Below, in pieces: positions 1-7,454 of a stretch of DNA of 14,459 nt. The DNA is from CAYZEZ01 sp964477295 (GTDB taxonomy: Bacteria; Bacteroidota; Bacteroidia; Bacteroidales; SM23-62): NCBI GenBank assembly GCA_964477295.1, contig CAYZEZ010000111.1:1-14459 (forward strand). Reading direction: 5' to 3'. Each line of letters starts with the position of its first letter. Within the stretch, counting starts at the first letter, position 1. A model generated the notes under the pieces. The model saw nothing but the letters and a program-made list of their open reading frames with translations. It did no database searches and was not told where the DNA came from. The position numbers and the translations under genes were made by a program.

Positions 1-891
1 TGAATATCCCAGGACGGCTTCACTGACTGCTTTGAGCAGTTCCTGTGCCTCTGTCCTTTTCTTATCAAAATCATCCCCCTGCGGTACGAATGAATCTTCA
101 AATCCATTAGGAGTAATCACATCCACATCCTTTTTCAGGAATTGTGTACATTCCTGCGCGGTTATTTCACTCACCGTGGTAAAAACATCGGATTGTTGTG
201 CGGATAATTTTTCGAGCGATTGTTTGGAGACCACATTGAAATCATTCGATTTCGCATCCCCGTCATATTCTTTAAGCTGGCTGTACAGGGGCAATTGATT
301 TCCGGCAATAGAACGCCCTATGACTGTGGCGTGGGTAGTAAATATAGTAGCTACCTGGGGGACATATTCCTTAAGATAAAGTAATCCTGCTCCGGTCATC
401 CATTCATGGAATTGAGCTACTATCTTCGACCTTGGATTCAGGTTGTGACGGATAAAACTCTGGATCAGGTTCCCGGCGGCATAACCAAAAAGTGCCGGTT
501 CGATGTAATCCCATTGACCCGCCATCGAATCGAGTTTATATGATTCCCAGAGTTTACTAAGGATCTCATCCTTCCTCGACATGAAAGTAGTAAAATCGAG
601 AATGATCGCTATTGGATCACTGCTTATGTTCCATCTGCCGATCTTTACCCGCAATCCCTCCTGAAGTGCCTTTTGCTTCCAATCTGCATACAGGTTAGGA
701 TCCTCCCGGAACTCCGGGTTCTCTTCCGAATCGCGCCATACATCCGGTCCGATCAGTATATGCCCGTCACCAATATCTTCTCTTATCGATTTAGCTTTGG
801 TTGAGATGACCGTATGAATTCCACCTACTTTATTGCAAACTTCCCAGCTGACCTCAAACAGGCAGTCAGGTACCAGAAATCTTCTCTCCAT
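1..891 (-). CDS. Glycogen synthase, GT3 (animal/yeast) type, N-terminal part, cut by window edge
   Basis: This frame is open for 297 codons from the ATG at 891 to the left edge, so only the N-terminal half or so is present. The family transfers glucose from a nucleotide sugar to the non-reducing end of a growing alpha-1,4-glucan in the cytoplasm. Seen: LFEVSWEVCNKVGGIHTV at residues 11-28, which carries the K-x-G-G nucleotide-sugar loop; FHEW at 161-164; FTTHATVIGR at 184-193, a hallmark of GT3 enzymes; and PNG at 261-263. The start is supported by an AGGAGG Shine-Dalgarno sequence nine bases upstream, the only clear one in this operon. It is the last visible gene of a four-gene alpha-glucan operon, 36 bp after the GH57 gene. 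GT3 enzymes are typical of animals and fungi; among bacteria I know them mainly from Bacteroidetes. The sugar donor (UDP- or ADP-glucose) cannot be told from this part. The family call is secure. Confidence 0.9.
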   Translation of the reverse strand, partial: MERRFLVPDCLFEVSWEVCNKVGGIHTVISTKAKSIREDIGDGHILIGPDVWRDSEENPEFREDPNLYADWKQKALQEGLRVKIGRWNISSDPIAIILDFTTFMSRKDEILSKLWESYKLDSMAGQWDYIEPALFGYAAGNLIQSFIRHNLNPRSKIVAQFHEWMTGAGLLYLKEYVPQVATIFTTHATVIGRSIAGNQLPLYSQLKEYDGDAKSNDFNVVSKQSLEKLSAQQSDVFTTVSEITAQECTQFLKKDVDVITPNGFEDSFVPQGDDFDKKRTEAQELLKAVSEAVLGYS

Positions 892-900
892 TATGCGAAT

Positions 901-906
901 CCTCCT
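901..906 (-). promoter_or_regulatory. Canonical Shine-Dalgarno sequence (AGGAGG) of the GT3 glycogen synthase
   Basis: On the minus strand AGGAGG is followed after nine bases by the ATG at 891. No comparable purine-rich site precedes the other three genes of the operon, nor gatB or hppA. This agrees with the general scarcity of Shine-Dalgarno sites in Bacteroidetes and makes this one stand out. Confidence 0.7.
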
Positions 907-927
907 TTAAATTACTGTAAGCGATGT

Positions 928-2454
928 CTATTTACTCTTTTGGTTTTTTGTTGAGGTAGTTTTGGTTTTGCCGGTTGGCTTCTTACTGGTCGATCCGGCC
1001 GTTTTTTTGGCCCTGGCAACCGGCTTCTCCACTGCAACCGGCTTTTTGGCAGTTGTTTTTGCCTTGCCGGCGGCCTTATCCGCTGAAGCTGACTTCTTTG
1101 TGACCGTTTTCTTTGCAGGGGTTGACCTTTTTACTGTACGTTCGCCGGATGGTACAGAAATCATTGAATTCAGGGTGTTGACCTCCTCCTTGTACCTTGC
1201 AATCAAATCTTCCTTTTCCTGCACCAAACGGGTAAGGTTGGCGATTTCCTTTTCCTTATCTGACTCAGGCACAGCATTATGGACCCTTATTGAAAAATCA
1301 CTGAGAATATTCATGTAGTTTATGAAGGCATCATACGGCGACTTAAAAGGATTAAAATAGGCATGGACGGCACCGTCAGAAAAGAACTTAGTGCACATAT
1401 AATAGAAATGATCGCTTACCTGAAGATAATTCCAGTCGTTCCACAGTAACGGATCATCTGCCTTCACAACTTTCGCGGCCAGTTTGTATAGTTTATTGAA
1501 CGCTTCCTGCTGCATTTCATTCCCCAACCAGGCCGTTACATCCCTTTCCTCATCGGCCCAGGATATCGGGTAGGGAACATGAATGGCTGAAACGGGTTGT
1601 AAATTGTTTATCACCTCAGAAGGTGTACTGAAAGTGAAATTGGTCTTATTTAGTATTGCACCCGGCAATTCTTCCAGGAACTTAAAGATCCCTGTTTCCG
1701 CCCACTGATGCTCGCCGAATGTTTCATAATCCATGAACAGGTTGACCGTCTCCTCTTTTTTATCGATCTGCTTTATCCATGATGCAAATTTATTAGTAGT
1801 TAAGGGGTATTCCGACCAGTCCCTATTAGAAAACCTGAATGCAATATCATCGCTTAGCTTAAAGTTTTTAAGCAATATTTTCAGTTTCGGATTAATGGCA
1901 TTTGTATAGAGGAAATTAGGGCTCTTCCAACCGAGAATATGCTTGGCGCCTTCGGTCAGCATTCCCTGATAACCCATTTCGGCTACCATGGCTCCGATAT
2001 CGTCGGAATAGATAAGCTCTGTATTTCGGAAAACCTTTGGTTTTTGACCAAACAACCTCTCCACCTTTTCAGCATGTTCTCCAACCTGCTTTTTAAATTC
2101 CTGTGGGTCTTTCAGAGAAGACAAGGAATGGGCATTGGTTTCTGCCAAAAATTCCACTGCACCAGTGCCTGCCATCTTTTGAAAGCTTTCAAGCACATCA
2201 GGGGCATACAATTCAAACTGATCCAGCGCCATGCCTGAAATTGAATACGCCACTTTAAATTCATCAGGAAATTTTTTGATCAGCTTTTGGATCACATCAT
2301 TGGCAGGCAGATAACATTTATCTGCAACTTTTCTAAGGATACCTTCATTGGAATAATCATCGTAATAGTAATGTTCATTCCCGATATCAAAGAAACGGTA
2401 TCTCTTTAACCTGTATGGCTGATGAACCTGAAAATACAAACAAACTGTTCTCAT
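928..2454 (-). CDS. GH57 alpha-glucanase/4-alpha-glucanotransferase-like enzyme with coiled coil and lysine-rich tail
   Basis: A 508-residue glycoside hydrolase family 57 protein, predicted to hydrolyse or rearrange alpha-1,4-glucan in the cytoplasm; no signal peptide is seen. The five conserved GH57 regions can be followed: FQVHQPYRL (residues 8-16, HQP at 11-13); AVEFLAETNAHSL (99-111); VFRNTELIYS (141-150) with the presumed nucleophile Glu146; FMDYETFGEHQW (240-251) with the presumed acid Asp242; and PISWADEERDVTAWLGNEMQ (296-315). After the catalytic part comes a regular heptad stretch (about 397-432) with I404, V411, I418, V425 and I432 in one core position and L407, Y421 and L428 in the other. 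A tail of about 70 residues rich in Lys, Ala, Thr and Pro follows and resembles histone H1-like tails. The gene lies 21 bp after the GT4 gene and 36 bp before the glycogen synthase. Amylase, glucanotransferase and branching activity cannot be separated by eye. The family is certain; the exact activity is inferred. Confidence 0.88.
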   Translation of the reverse strand: MRTVCLYFQVHQPYRLKRYRFFDIGNEHYYYDDYSNEGILRKVADKCYLPANDVIQKLIKKFPDEFKVAYSISGMALDQFELYAPDVLESFQKMAGTGAVEFLAETNAHSLSSLKDPQEFKKQVGEHAEKVERLFGQKPKVFRNTELIYSDDIGAMVAEMGYQGMLTEGAKHILGWKSPNFLYTNAINPKLKILLKNFKLSDDIAFRFSNRDWSEYPLTTNKFASWIKQIDKKEETVNLFMDYETFGEHQWAETGIFKFLEELPGAILNKTNFTFSTPSEVINNLQPVSAIHVPYPISWADEERDVTAWLGNEMQQEAFNKLYKLAAKVVKADDPLLWNDWNYLQVSDHFYYMCTKFFSDGAVHAYFNPFKSPYDAFINYMNILSDFSIRVHNAVPESDKEKEIANLTRLVQEKEDLIARYKEEVNTLNSMISVPSGERTVKRSTPAKKTVTKKSASADKAAGKAKTTAKKPVAVEKPVARAKKTAGSTSKKPTGKTKTTSTKNQKSK

Positions 2455-2475
2455 TATAATGGTTTTAACTATTAT

Positions 2476-3759
2476 CTAAACAAGTGAATAATAAACTTCC
2501 CTGACATTCCTGGCTGAGTTTTCCCATTTCATATTCTCCACCTCTTCTTTGCCATGTTTTTTAAAGAACGATGACAACCCTTCGTAATTTAAAATCCCAT
2601 AAATGGCGTCGGCCATGGCATCTATATCCCAGAAGTCTACCTTAATAGCATACTGAAGGATTTCAGAAACACCGGATTGGTGGGAAATGATCACGGGCAC
2701 ATTCGTTTGCATGGCTTCGAGGGGAGAAATCCCGAAAGGTTCAGATACAGAAGGCATTACATACACATCGGACATGGAAAACATCCTGTAAACATCTTCC
2801 CCTTTTAAAAAGCCTGTAAAATGAAACTTGTCCATTATTTTTAATGAAGCTGCCCAGTGCATCATTTTCGTCATCATGTCTCCGCTTCCAGCCATAACAA
2901 AACGCACATTATCCATTTTCTCCAGGACTCTTCTGCCGACTTCAACAAAATATTCAGGACCTTTTTGCATTGTAATCCTGCCCAGAAAAGTTACTACCTT
3001 TTCATCGAATCCTTTTGAAATATTTATTTTCTCTGTCACTGATACCGGATCAACTGCATTATACACAGTAACTACCTTCCCGGGATTGATCCCATATTTT
3101 TCAATGACTGTATTCCTGGTCAGGTTACTTACCGTGATGATCCTGTCGGCTGCATGCATGCCTGTTCTTTCAATCTCATAAACGGCAGGATTCACATTTC
3201 CGCCGCTGCGATCGAAATCGGTTGCATGGACATGTATAACAAGAGGTTTACCAGTGGCCTGTTTCGCAGCAATTCCGGCAGGATATGTCAGCCAGTCATG
3301 TGCATGTATCACATCAATCTGACTTTCAAGTGAGATGAAATGAGCCACATAGGCATAATTGGCAATTTCCTGGTAGAGGTTCTGTCCATATCCACCGGTA
3401 AATTCGAGTTGTCCTGTAAACTGTGTATCTATATACTGTCTGGTTCCTGATTCATCGGCATCGACCAGGTTAAAATACTCTTCTGGATCGGTATAAGGAA
3501 TAATATGAGAATCGACTTCAACATAGTTTATCTTCTTCAGGAAACCCTCAATACTCACTTTTTTCTGTGAAACCTTGATCTGGTTAGCTCCTGCCAACCG
3601 GATCAAACTCTGATCTTCATCACCAAAAGCCTTTGGGACGAGAAACTGAACATCCAGGTCTTTAAAATGGGATAATCCTTTGGTCAGCCCGTAACAGGCA
3701 GTGCCCAGTCCACCGGAAATATGCGGAGGGAATTCCCATCCAAACATTAATACTTTCAT
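2476..3759 (-). CDS. GT4 (GT-B fold) glycosyltransferase of the alpha-glucan operon
   Basis: A 427-residue retaining GT-B glycosyltransferase. The N-terminus MKVLMFGWEFPPHISGGLG has the glycine-rich loop of glycogen/starch synthase-like enzymes, but the loop reads H-I-S-G-G-L where GT5 synthases have K-x-G-G-L. Other marks are HAHDWLT at 152-158, the phosphate-binding GRITMQKGPEY at 260-270, and the nucleotide-sugar E-x7-E motif EPFGISPLEAM at 340-350. No signal peptide or membrane segment is visible, so it should act in the cytoplasm. It starts 7 bp after the debranching-enzyme stop and ends 21 bp before the GH57 gene, so co-transcription is very likely. From context it elongates or primes a storage glucan, but its acceptor and donor are not known from the sequence. 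The glycosyltransferase call is firm; the role in glycogen is inferred. Confidence 0.85.
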   Translation of the reverse strand: MKVLMFGWEFPPHISGGLGTACYGLTKGLSHFKDLDVQFLVPKAFGDEDQSLIRLAGANQIKVSQKKVSIEGFLKKINYVEVDSHIIPYTDPEEYFNLVDADESGTRQYIDTQFTGQLEFTGGYGQNLYQEIANYAYVAHFISLESQIDVIHAHDWLTYPAGIAAKQATGKPLVIHVHATDFDRSGGNVNPAVYEIERTGMHAADRIITVSNLTRNTVIEKYGINPGKVVTVYNAVDPVSVTEKINISKGFDEKVVTFLGRITMQKGPEYFVEVGRRVLEKMDNVRFVMAGSGDMMTKMMHWAASLKIMDKFHFTGFLKGEDVYRMFSMSDVYVMPSVSEPFGISPLEAMQTNVPVIISHQSGVSEILQYAIKVDFWDIDAMADAIYGILNYEGLSSFFKKHGKEEVENMKWENSARNVREVYYSLV

Positions 3760-3766
3760 ATATATC

Positions 3767-5722
3767 TTAATTTTTCTCTTCTCGTGTAAGCACCATTAAC
3801 ATCTCCCTGATCCTGAGCAGAGCAGCCACACTCCAGGCCTGGGAGAGGGCCCCTTTTCCAATATGAGGAGGATCCCCGTCATATATTTCAGATATAGAGC
3901 CAATGCCATGTGTACTCATCTCCTCCTCGAATCCTTCGTACAACCTGGTTATAGTTGAAACTCCACTCTGCTTGTAAATATCGAGGTAGGTCCTGCAAAA
4001 ATGTTCCAGCAGCCAGGGCCATACTGTCCCCTGGTGATAAGCCCGGTCACGCTCCTCCTGGTTTCCTTCATACAAACCCTTATATTGCGGATTTTTTGGC
4101 GACAGGGTTCGCAAACCTCTCGATGTAAGGAGCTCGTTTTCAACGACATCCAGAATCGATTTTTTCATATCTCCGGTTAAGGGAGAATACTCCATGGCGG
4201 TCGCAATAATCTGGTTTGGCCTTACCGACATATCCCGGAAATCACCCAGAATATAATCTGCCAGGTATCCTTTCTCCTCATTCCAGAAAGAGGTTGTAAA
4301 TGAATCGCCAATCATCTGAGGCAGATCTTTCCACTCATTCACAAAACTGGTATCATCTGCCTGCTGTGCAAGTTCCAGGCTAAACCGGATGGCATTGTAC
4401 CAGAGTGCATTGATCTCAACCGGCATGCCTATCCTTGGTGTAACCGGAGTACCATCCACTACTGCATCCATCCAGGTAAGGGCTTTCCCTTCCTGGCCGG
4501 CATATACAAGACCATTATCCTGCATCCCGATGTTGAAAAGCGTACCCTCCCGGAATGAACTCAGTATTTCTTTTATATATTTCCCAAATTTCTTCCAGAT
4601 ATCAATTTCCTCGTCCACCTTGTTAAATTGCTGCAGTGCCCAGATAAACCATAATGGGGCATCAACGGAATTGAATGCAGGATCTTTATCGGAACCCATG
4701 TTGGGGAACAGTCCATGCTCCAGCTTCTTCACCATAGTGTCGGCCACAGCAATAAAGGATGCCTTGTCTCCAATGGAAAGCGTTAGTCCCGGTAAAGCAA
4801 TAAAAGTATCCCTTCCCCAGGTTCCAAACCATGGAAATCCGGCAATCACTTCTGTTTTACGGTCCTTGCGGACAATAAATTGCTGGGCTGAATTGGCGAG
4901 GCTGTTATAAAAATTGGTACGCGGCAACCTGTTAGACAGTTCGGTCGTATATTTTCTTCCGAATGTCTTGGGATTCCCCATTTTTGTACTTGCAGAAAAA
5001 ACAACCGATTCACCTTTCTTCATTGGTACTTCAAAGTAGCCCGGCACGAACAGGTCTTCCTTATAATCGTAACCCCGCTCCATCTCTTTCATGTATTCAA
5101 TATTGTAATACCAGTCGGGATTGTGGACATATTCCGGCTTCTTCGAGAATTGCATATACAATCCCGGGTACCCTTCATAAAGCCTTGCCATGACACCGTT
5201 TTCAATATATTTTACCTTGGTGTTGATGTAAAGGTTTGATTTGCTTAACGCATGGAAATTGCGGAAGGCAAGGAATGGACTGAAACGGATATGGATGGGA
5301 GACTGGCTTTCTTCAAGAGAATATTTTATCAGGATCTGCTGCTCCCGTTCAACCAGAAGAGATCTCTTTATCAGCACAATACTCCCGATCCGGTAGGTTG
5401 TCCTGGCCACAATATCTGCCTCAAAATTACGAACGTACTTATGTCCTTTCGGAATAAAGTTATCGCCTTCATACTTATGGATCCCCAGGTTGAATTCCTT
5501 ATCCTTCTCAATGATCGTTTCATCGAGTGAGGATAGCAATAAATGTTTTTCCCCGTTAAAATTTTCCAGGGGACAAACAAGCAGTCCATGATATTTTCTT
5601 GTATTGCATCCAATAATTGTAAATCCGGCATAGGAACCTGCCCTGTTTGAGCGAATTATTTCCTTGCTTAAAGAATACTCCAGGTTAATCAGATTATTCT
5701 TGTCAAACTGTATATAACTCAT
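3767..5722 (-). CDS. Glycogen debranching enzyme (amylo-alpha-1,6-glucosidase, GDE/GH133 type)
   Basis: A 651-residue enzyme, the usual size for bacterial/archaeal-type GDE proteins. It should cleave alpha-1,6 branch stubs of glycogen in the cytoplasm. An N-terminal beta-rich domain (about 15-250) begins with EIIRSNRAGSYAGFTIIGCN and TRKYHGLLV at 41-49. The C-terminal alpha/alpha-barrel GDE domain (about 280-645) has GFPWFGTWGRDTFIALPGL at 295-313, NSVDAPLWFIWAL at 351-363, LTWMDA at 415-420, GMPVEINALWYNA at 432-444, RPNQIIA at 501-507, YHQGTVWPWL at 562-571 and GALSQAWSVA at 624-633, all typical of the family. It is the first gene of the operon and faces a divergent promoter region shared with gatB. 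No truncation or frameshift is seen. There is no Shine-Dalgarno site; the ATG at 5722 fits the family N-terminus. Confidence 0.93.
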   Translation of the reverse strand: MSYIQFDKNNLINLEYSLSKEIIRSNRAGSYAGFTIIGCNTRKYHGLLVCPLENFNGEKHLLLSSLDETIIEKDKEFNLGIHKYEGDNFIPKGHKYVRNFEADIVARTTYRIGSIVLIKRSLLVEREQQILIKYSLEESQSPIHIRFSPFLAFRNFHALSKSNLYINTKVKYIENGVMARLYEGYPGLYMQFSKKPEYVHNPDWYYNIEYMKEMERGYDYKEDLFVPGYFEVPMKKGESVVFSASTKMGNPKTFGRKYTTELSNRLPRTNFYNSLANSAQQFIVRKDRKTEVIAGFPWFGTWGRDTFIALPGLTLSIGDKASFIAVADTMVKKLEHGLFPNMGSDKDPAFNSVDAPLWFIWALQQFNKVDEEIDIWKKFGKYIKEILSSFREGTLFNIGMQDNGLVYAGQEGKALTWMDAVVDGTPVTPRIGMPVEINALWYNAIRFSLELAQQADDTSFVNEWKDLPQMIGDSFTTSFWNEEKGYLADYILGDFRDMSVRPNQIIATAMEYSPLTGDMKKSILDVVENELLTSRGLRTLSPKNPQYKGLYEGNQEERDRAYHQGTVWPWLLEHFCRTYLDIYKQSGVSTITRLYEGFEEEMSTHGIGSISEIYDGDPPHIGKGALSQAWSVAALLRIREMLMVLTREEKN

Positions 5723-5736
5723 GAACAGAAATTTTA

Positions 5737-5769
5737 CAAAAATAAATATGTTATTTCCTTTTTATCAAC
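5737..5769 (-). promoter_or_regulatory. Candidate Bacteroidetes-type promoter of the alpha-glucan operon
   Basis: On the minus strand TATTTTTG (5744-5737) matches the Bacteroidetes -7 consensus TAnnTTTG exactly. GTTG (5769-5766) matches the -33 box TTTG in three of four bases at a 21-base spacing. Transcription would start around 5730, giving a very short leader before the ATG at 5722. The assignment rests on consensus matching only, in an AT-rich region where chance matches occur. Confidence 0.45.
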
Positions 5770-5860
5770 GACTTGCAATTCAAAATAGTCTTTCTGTGAA
5801 AAGGAGTACAAATATCATTAAAACCTAGCACTTATTCAAAAATAAGATTTAGCAAGTTGT

Positions 5861-5868
5861 TAATTTTG
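5861..5868 (+). promoter_or_regulatory. Candidate -7 box (TAnnTTTG) for gatB
   Basis: TAATTTTG matches the Bacteroidetes -7 consensus exactly and would give a leader of roughly 40 bases before the gatB ATG. No good TTTG -33 box sits 19-21 bases upstream. A second partial match, TATATTCG at 5905-5912, is too close to the ATG unless the transcript is nearly leaderless. Confidence 0.3.
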
Positions 5869-5916
5869 AGTTATTATTTTCAATCCATCCGGAATTAAAA
5901 TGTTTATATTCGCACC

Positions 5917-7377
5917 ATGCCGGAAAATATAATATATGAAGGAGTAATCGGGCTCGAAGTACACGTCCAGCTATCCACCCTGACTAAGGCCTTTTCCCGT
6001 GATCCCAACGAGTTTGTACACGAGCCGAACAGGAATGTCAGCACCATATCACTGGGGCATCCCGGAACCTTGCCCAGGCTCAACGGAAAGGTGATAGAGT
6101 ATGCCGTTTTATTAGGTCTTGCCTGCGGATGTGACATTGCAGAATCAGTTACCTTTTCCAGGAAAAACTATTTTTATACCGACCTTCCAAAAGGTTACCA
6201 GATATCCCAGCAAGAAAATCCTGTATGTTCCGGGGGTTCGGTTACGATTCCTGTTGATGGTGTAATGAAAAAGATCAGGCTGGTAAGGATCCATATTGAA
6301 GAAGATGCAGGAAAAAGTATCCATGACCAGGATCCGGTAAACACCTTGATCGATCTGAACAGGGCTGGTGTGCCCCTTCTCGAAATTGTATCTGAGCCTG
6401 ATATCAGGAGCAGTGAAGAAGCCTTCCGCTTCCTTCAGGAGATCAGGAAACTGGTAAGGTACCTGGAGATCAGCGACGGTAATATGGAGCAGGGCAGCTT
6501 GCGCTGCGATGCAAATGTTTCAGTTAAACCGGCAGGAGAAAGCAAGCTTGGAACAAGGTCTGAGATAAAAAACCTGAATTCGTTTTCCAATTTACGAAAG
6601 GCTGTTGATCACGAGATTGATAGACAGATCAAAGAGGTGAAGTCAGGAAAATCCATTATACAACAAACCCTGGGTTATAACGAAAAAACGAACCTGACTT
6701 ATCCATTAAGGGATAAGGAGGAGGCTGATGATTACAGGTATTTCCCGGAACCTGACCTGGTACCTTTTAGAATAACCGGTGAATTTATAAACGCGATAAA
6801 AACATCAATGCCATCTCTGCCAAATGAATTAAAAGAAAAATTTATCACCCAGTATGGATTGTCTGCCTATGATGCAGAAGTGATCACCGAGGATAAAAAC
6901 CTGGCATTGCTTTTTGAGGAAATTACCCGCAATACAACAAATTATAAAGCTGCTGCCAACTGGATAATCGGTCCGGTAAAAACCTGGCTCAATGAACATT
7001 CCGGTGATGAATTAAGTTTCCCCGTATCCGCCGGTAACATTTCCGGGTTGATCAGCCTTATTGATGAAGGCAAGATCAACTATAGCCTGGCTGTGAAAAA
7101 AGTATTTCCGATCATGCTTGAGCAACCGGGAAAAGATCCGGGGCAAATAATCTCCGAATATGCGCTCGTCGTGGAAAGTGATACATCGGAAATACTGAAT
7201 TGGATCAATCAAGCGTTTGATAAATACCCTGATAAGATAAAGGAATATAATCAGGGAAAAACAGGCCTTATCGGTTTGTTTATGGGTGAGGTAATGAGAT
7301 TATCCCAGGGTAAATCGGACCCTGAGGCAGCCCGGAACATGATCAAAGCGGAATTAGATAAAAGAAAGGCAAAATAA
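5917..7377 (+). CDS. gatB: Asp-tRNA(Asn)/Glu-tRNA(Gln) amidotransferase subunit B
   Basis: A 486-residue GatB, the usual length. Within the GatCAB complex it phosphorylates Glu-tRNA(Gln) or Asp-tRNA(Asn) and uses ammonia from GatA to make the amide. Motifs in order: YEGVIGLEVHVQL at 7-19, GHPGTLPRLN at 47-56, FSRKNYFYTDLPKGYQISQ at 80-98, IHIEEDAGKSIHD at 125-137, DLNRAGVPLLEIVSEPDI at 146-163, MEQGSLRCDANVSV at 190-203 and RYFPEPDLVP at 274-283. The helical C-terminal GatB/YqeY domain covers about 330-483. The zinc-binding cysteine pairs found in many GatB proteins are absent: the stretch after GLEVH reads TKAFSRDPNEF and no CPxC occurs, as in other zinc-free members. gatA and gatC are not in the window, so the subunits are not encoded together here. 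The ATG at 5917 fits the family N-terminus. Confidence 0.96.
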   Translation: MPENIIYEGVIGLEVHVQLSTLTKAFSRDPNEFVHEPNRNVSTISLGHPGTLPRLNGKVIEYAVLLGLACGCDIAESVTFSRKNYFYTDLPKGYQISQQENPVCSGGSVTIPVDGVMKKIRLVRIHIEEDAGKSIHDQDPVNTLIDLNRAGVPLLEIVSEPDIRSSEEAFRFLQEIRKLVRYLEISDGNMEQGSLRCDANVSVKPAGESKLGTRSEIKNLNSFSNLRKAVDHEIDRQIKEVKSGKSIIQQTLGYNEKTNLTYPLRDKEEADDYRYFPEPDLVPFRITGEFINAIKTSMPSLPNELKEKFITQYGLSAYDAEVITEDKNLALLFEEITRNTTNYKAAANWIIGPVKTWLNEHSGDELSFPVSAGNISGLISLIDEGKINYSLAVKKVFPIMLEQPGKDPGQIISEYALVVESDTSEILNWINQAFDKYPDKIKEYNQGKTGLIGLFMGEVMRLSQGKSDPEAARNMIKAELDKRKAK

Positions 7378-7400
7378 AGAACCGGTTGCAGGTTCAATTA

Positions 7401-7420
7401 CCGTCTGCTTCAGCTGACGG
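7401..7420. repeat. Small hairpin repeat with flanking GTTGCAG heptamer, gatB-tlpA spacer
   Basis: CCGTCTGC, a TTCA tetraloop and GCTGACGG form an eight-position stem with a single T-T mismatch. It is flanked by GTTGCAGGTT at 7385-7394 and a degenerate TTGCAAGTTG at 7422-7431. There is no T-tract after the stem, so it is not an obvious intrinsic terminator. A REP-like intergenic repeat is more likely. The same GTTGCAG heptamer recurs four times at 14168-14195. Confidence 0.6.
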
Positions 7421-7454
7421 ATTGCAAGTTGTAATAAGAAACATAAAATACTAC

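Noticed and set aside
962..1318. Open frame of 118 codons on the plus strand
   Set aside because: It is antisense to the Lys/Ala-rich tail of the GH57 gene. The composition of that tail keeps the opposite frame open, and there is no recognisable product or signal.
4389..4910. Open frame of 173 codons on the plus strand
   Set aside because: It is antisense to conserved motifs of the debranching enzyme; the product is Ser/Pro-rich and unrecognisable.
7386..7454. Upstream start extending the first TlpA-like lipoprotein by 23 residues
   Set aside because: The added residues come from the hairpin/heptamer spacer and would bury the lipoprotein signal peptide inside the protein.
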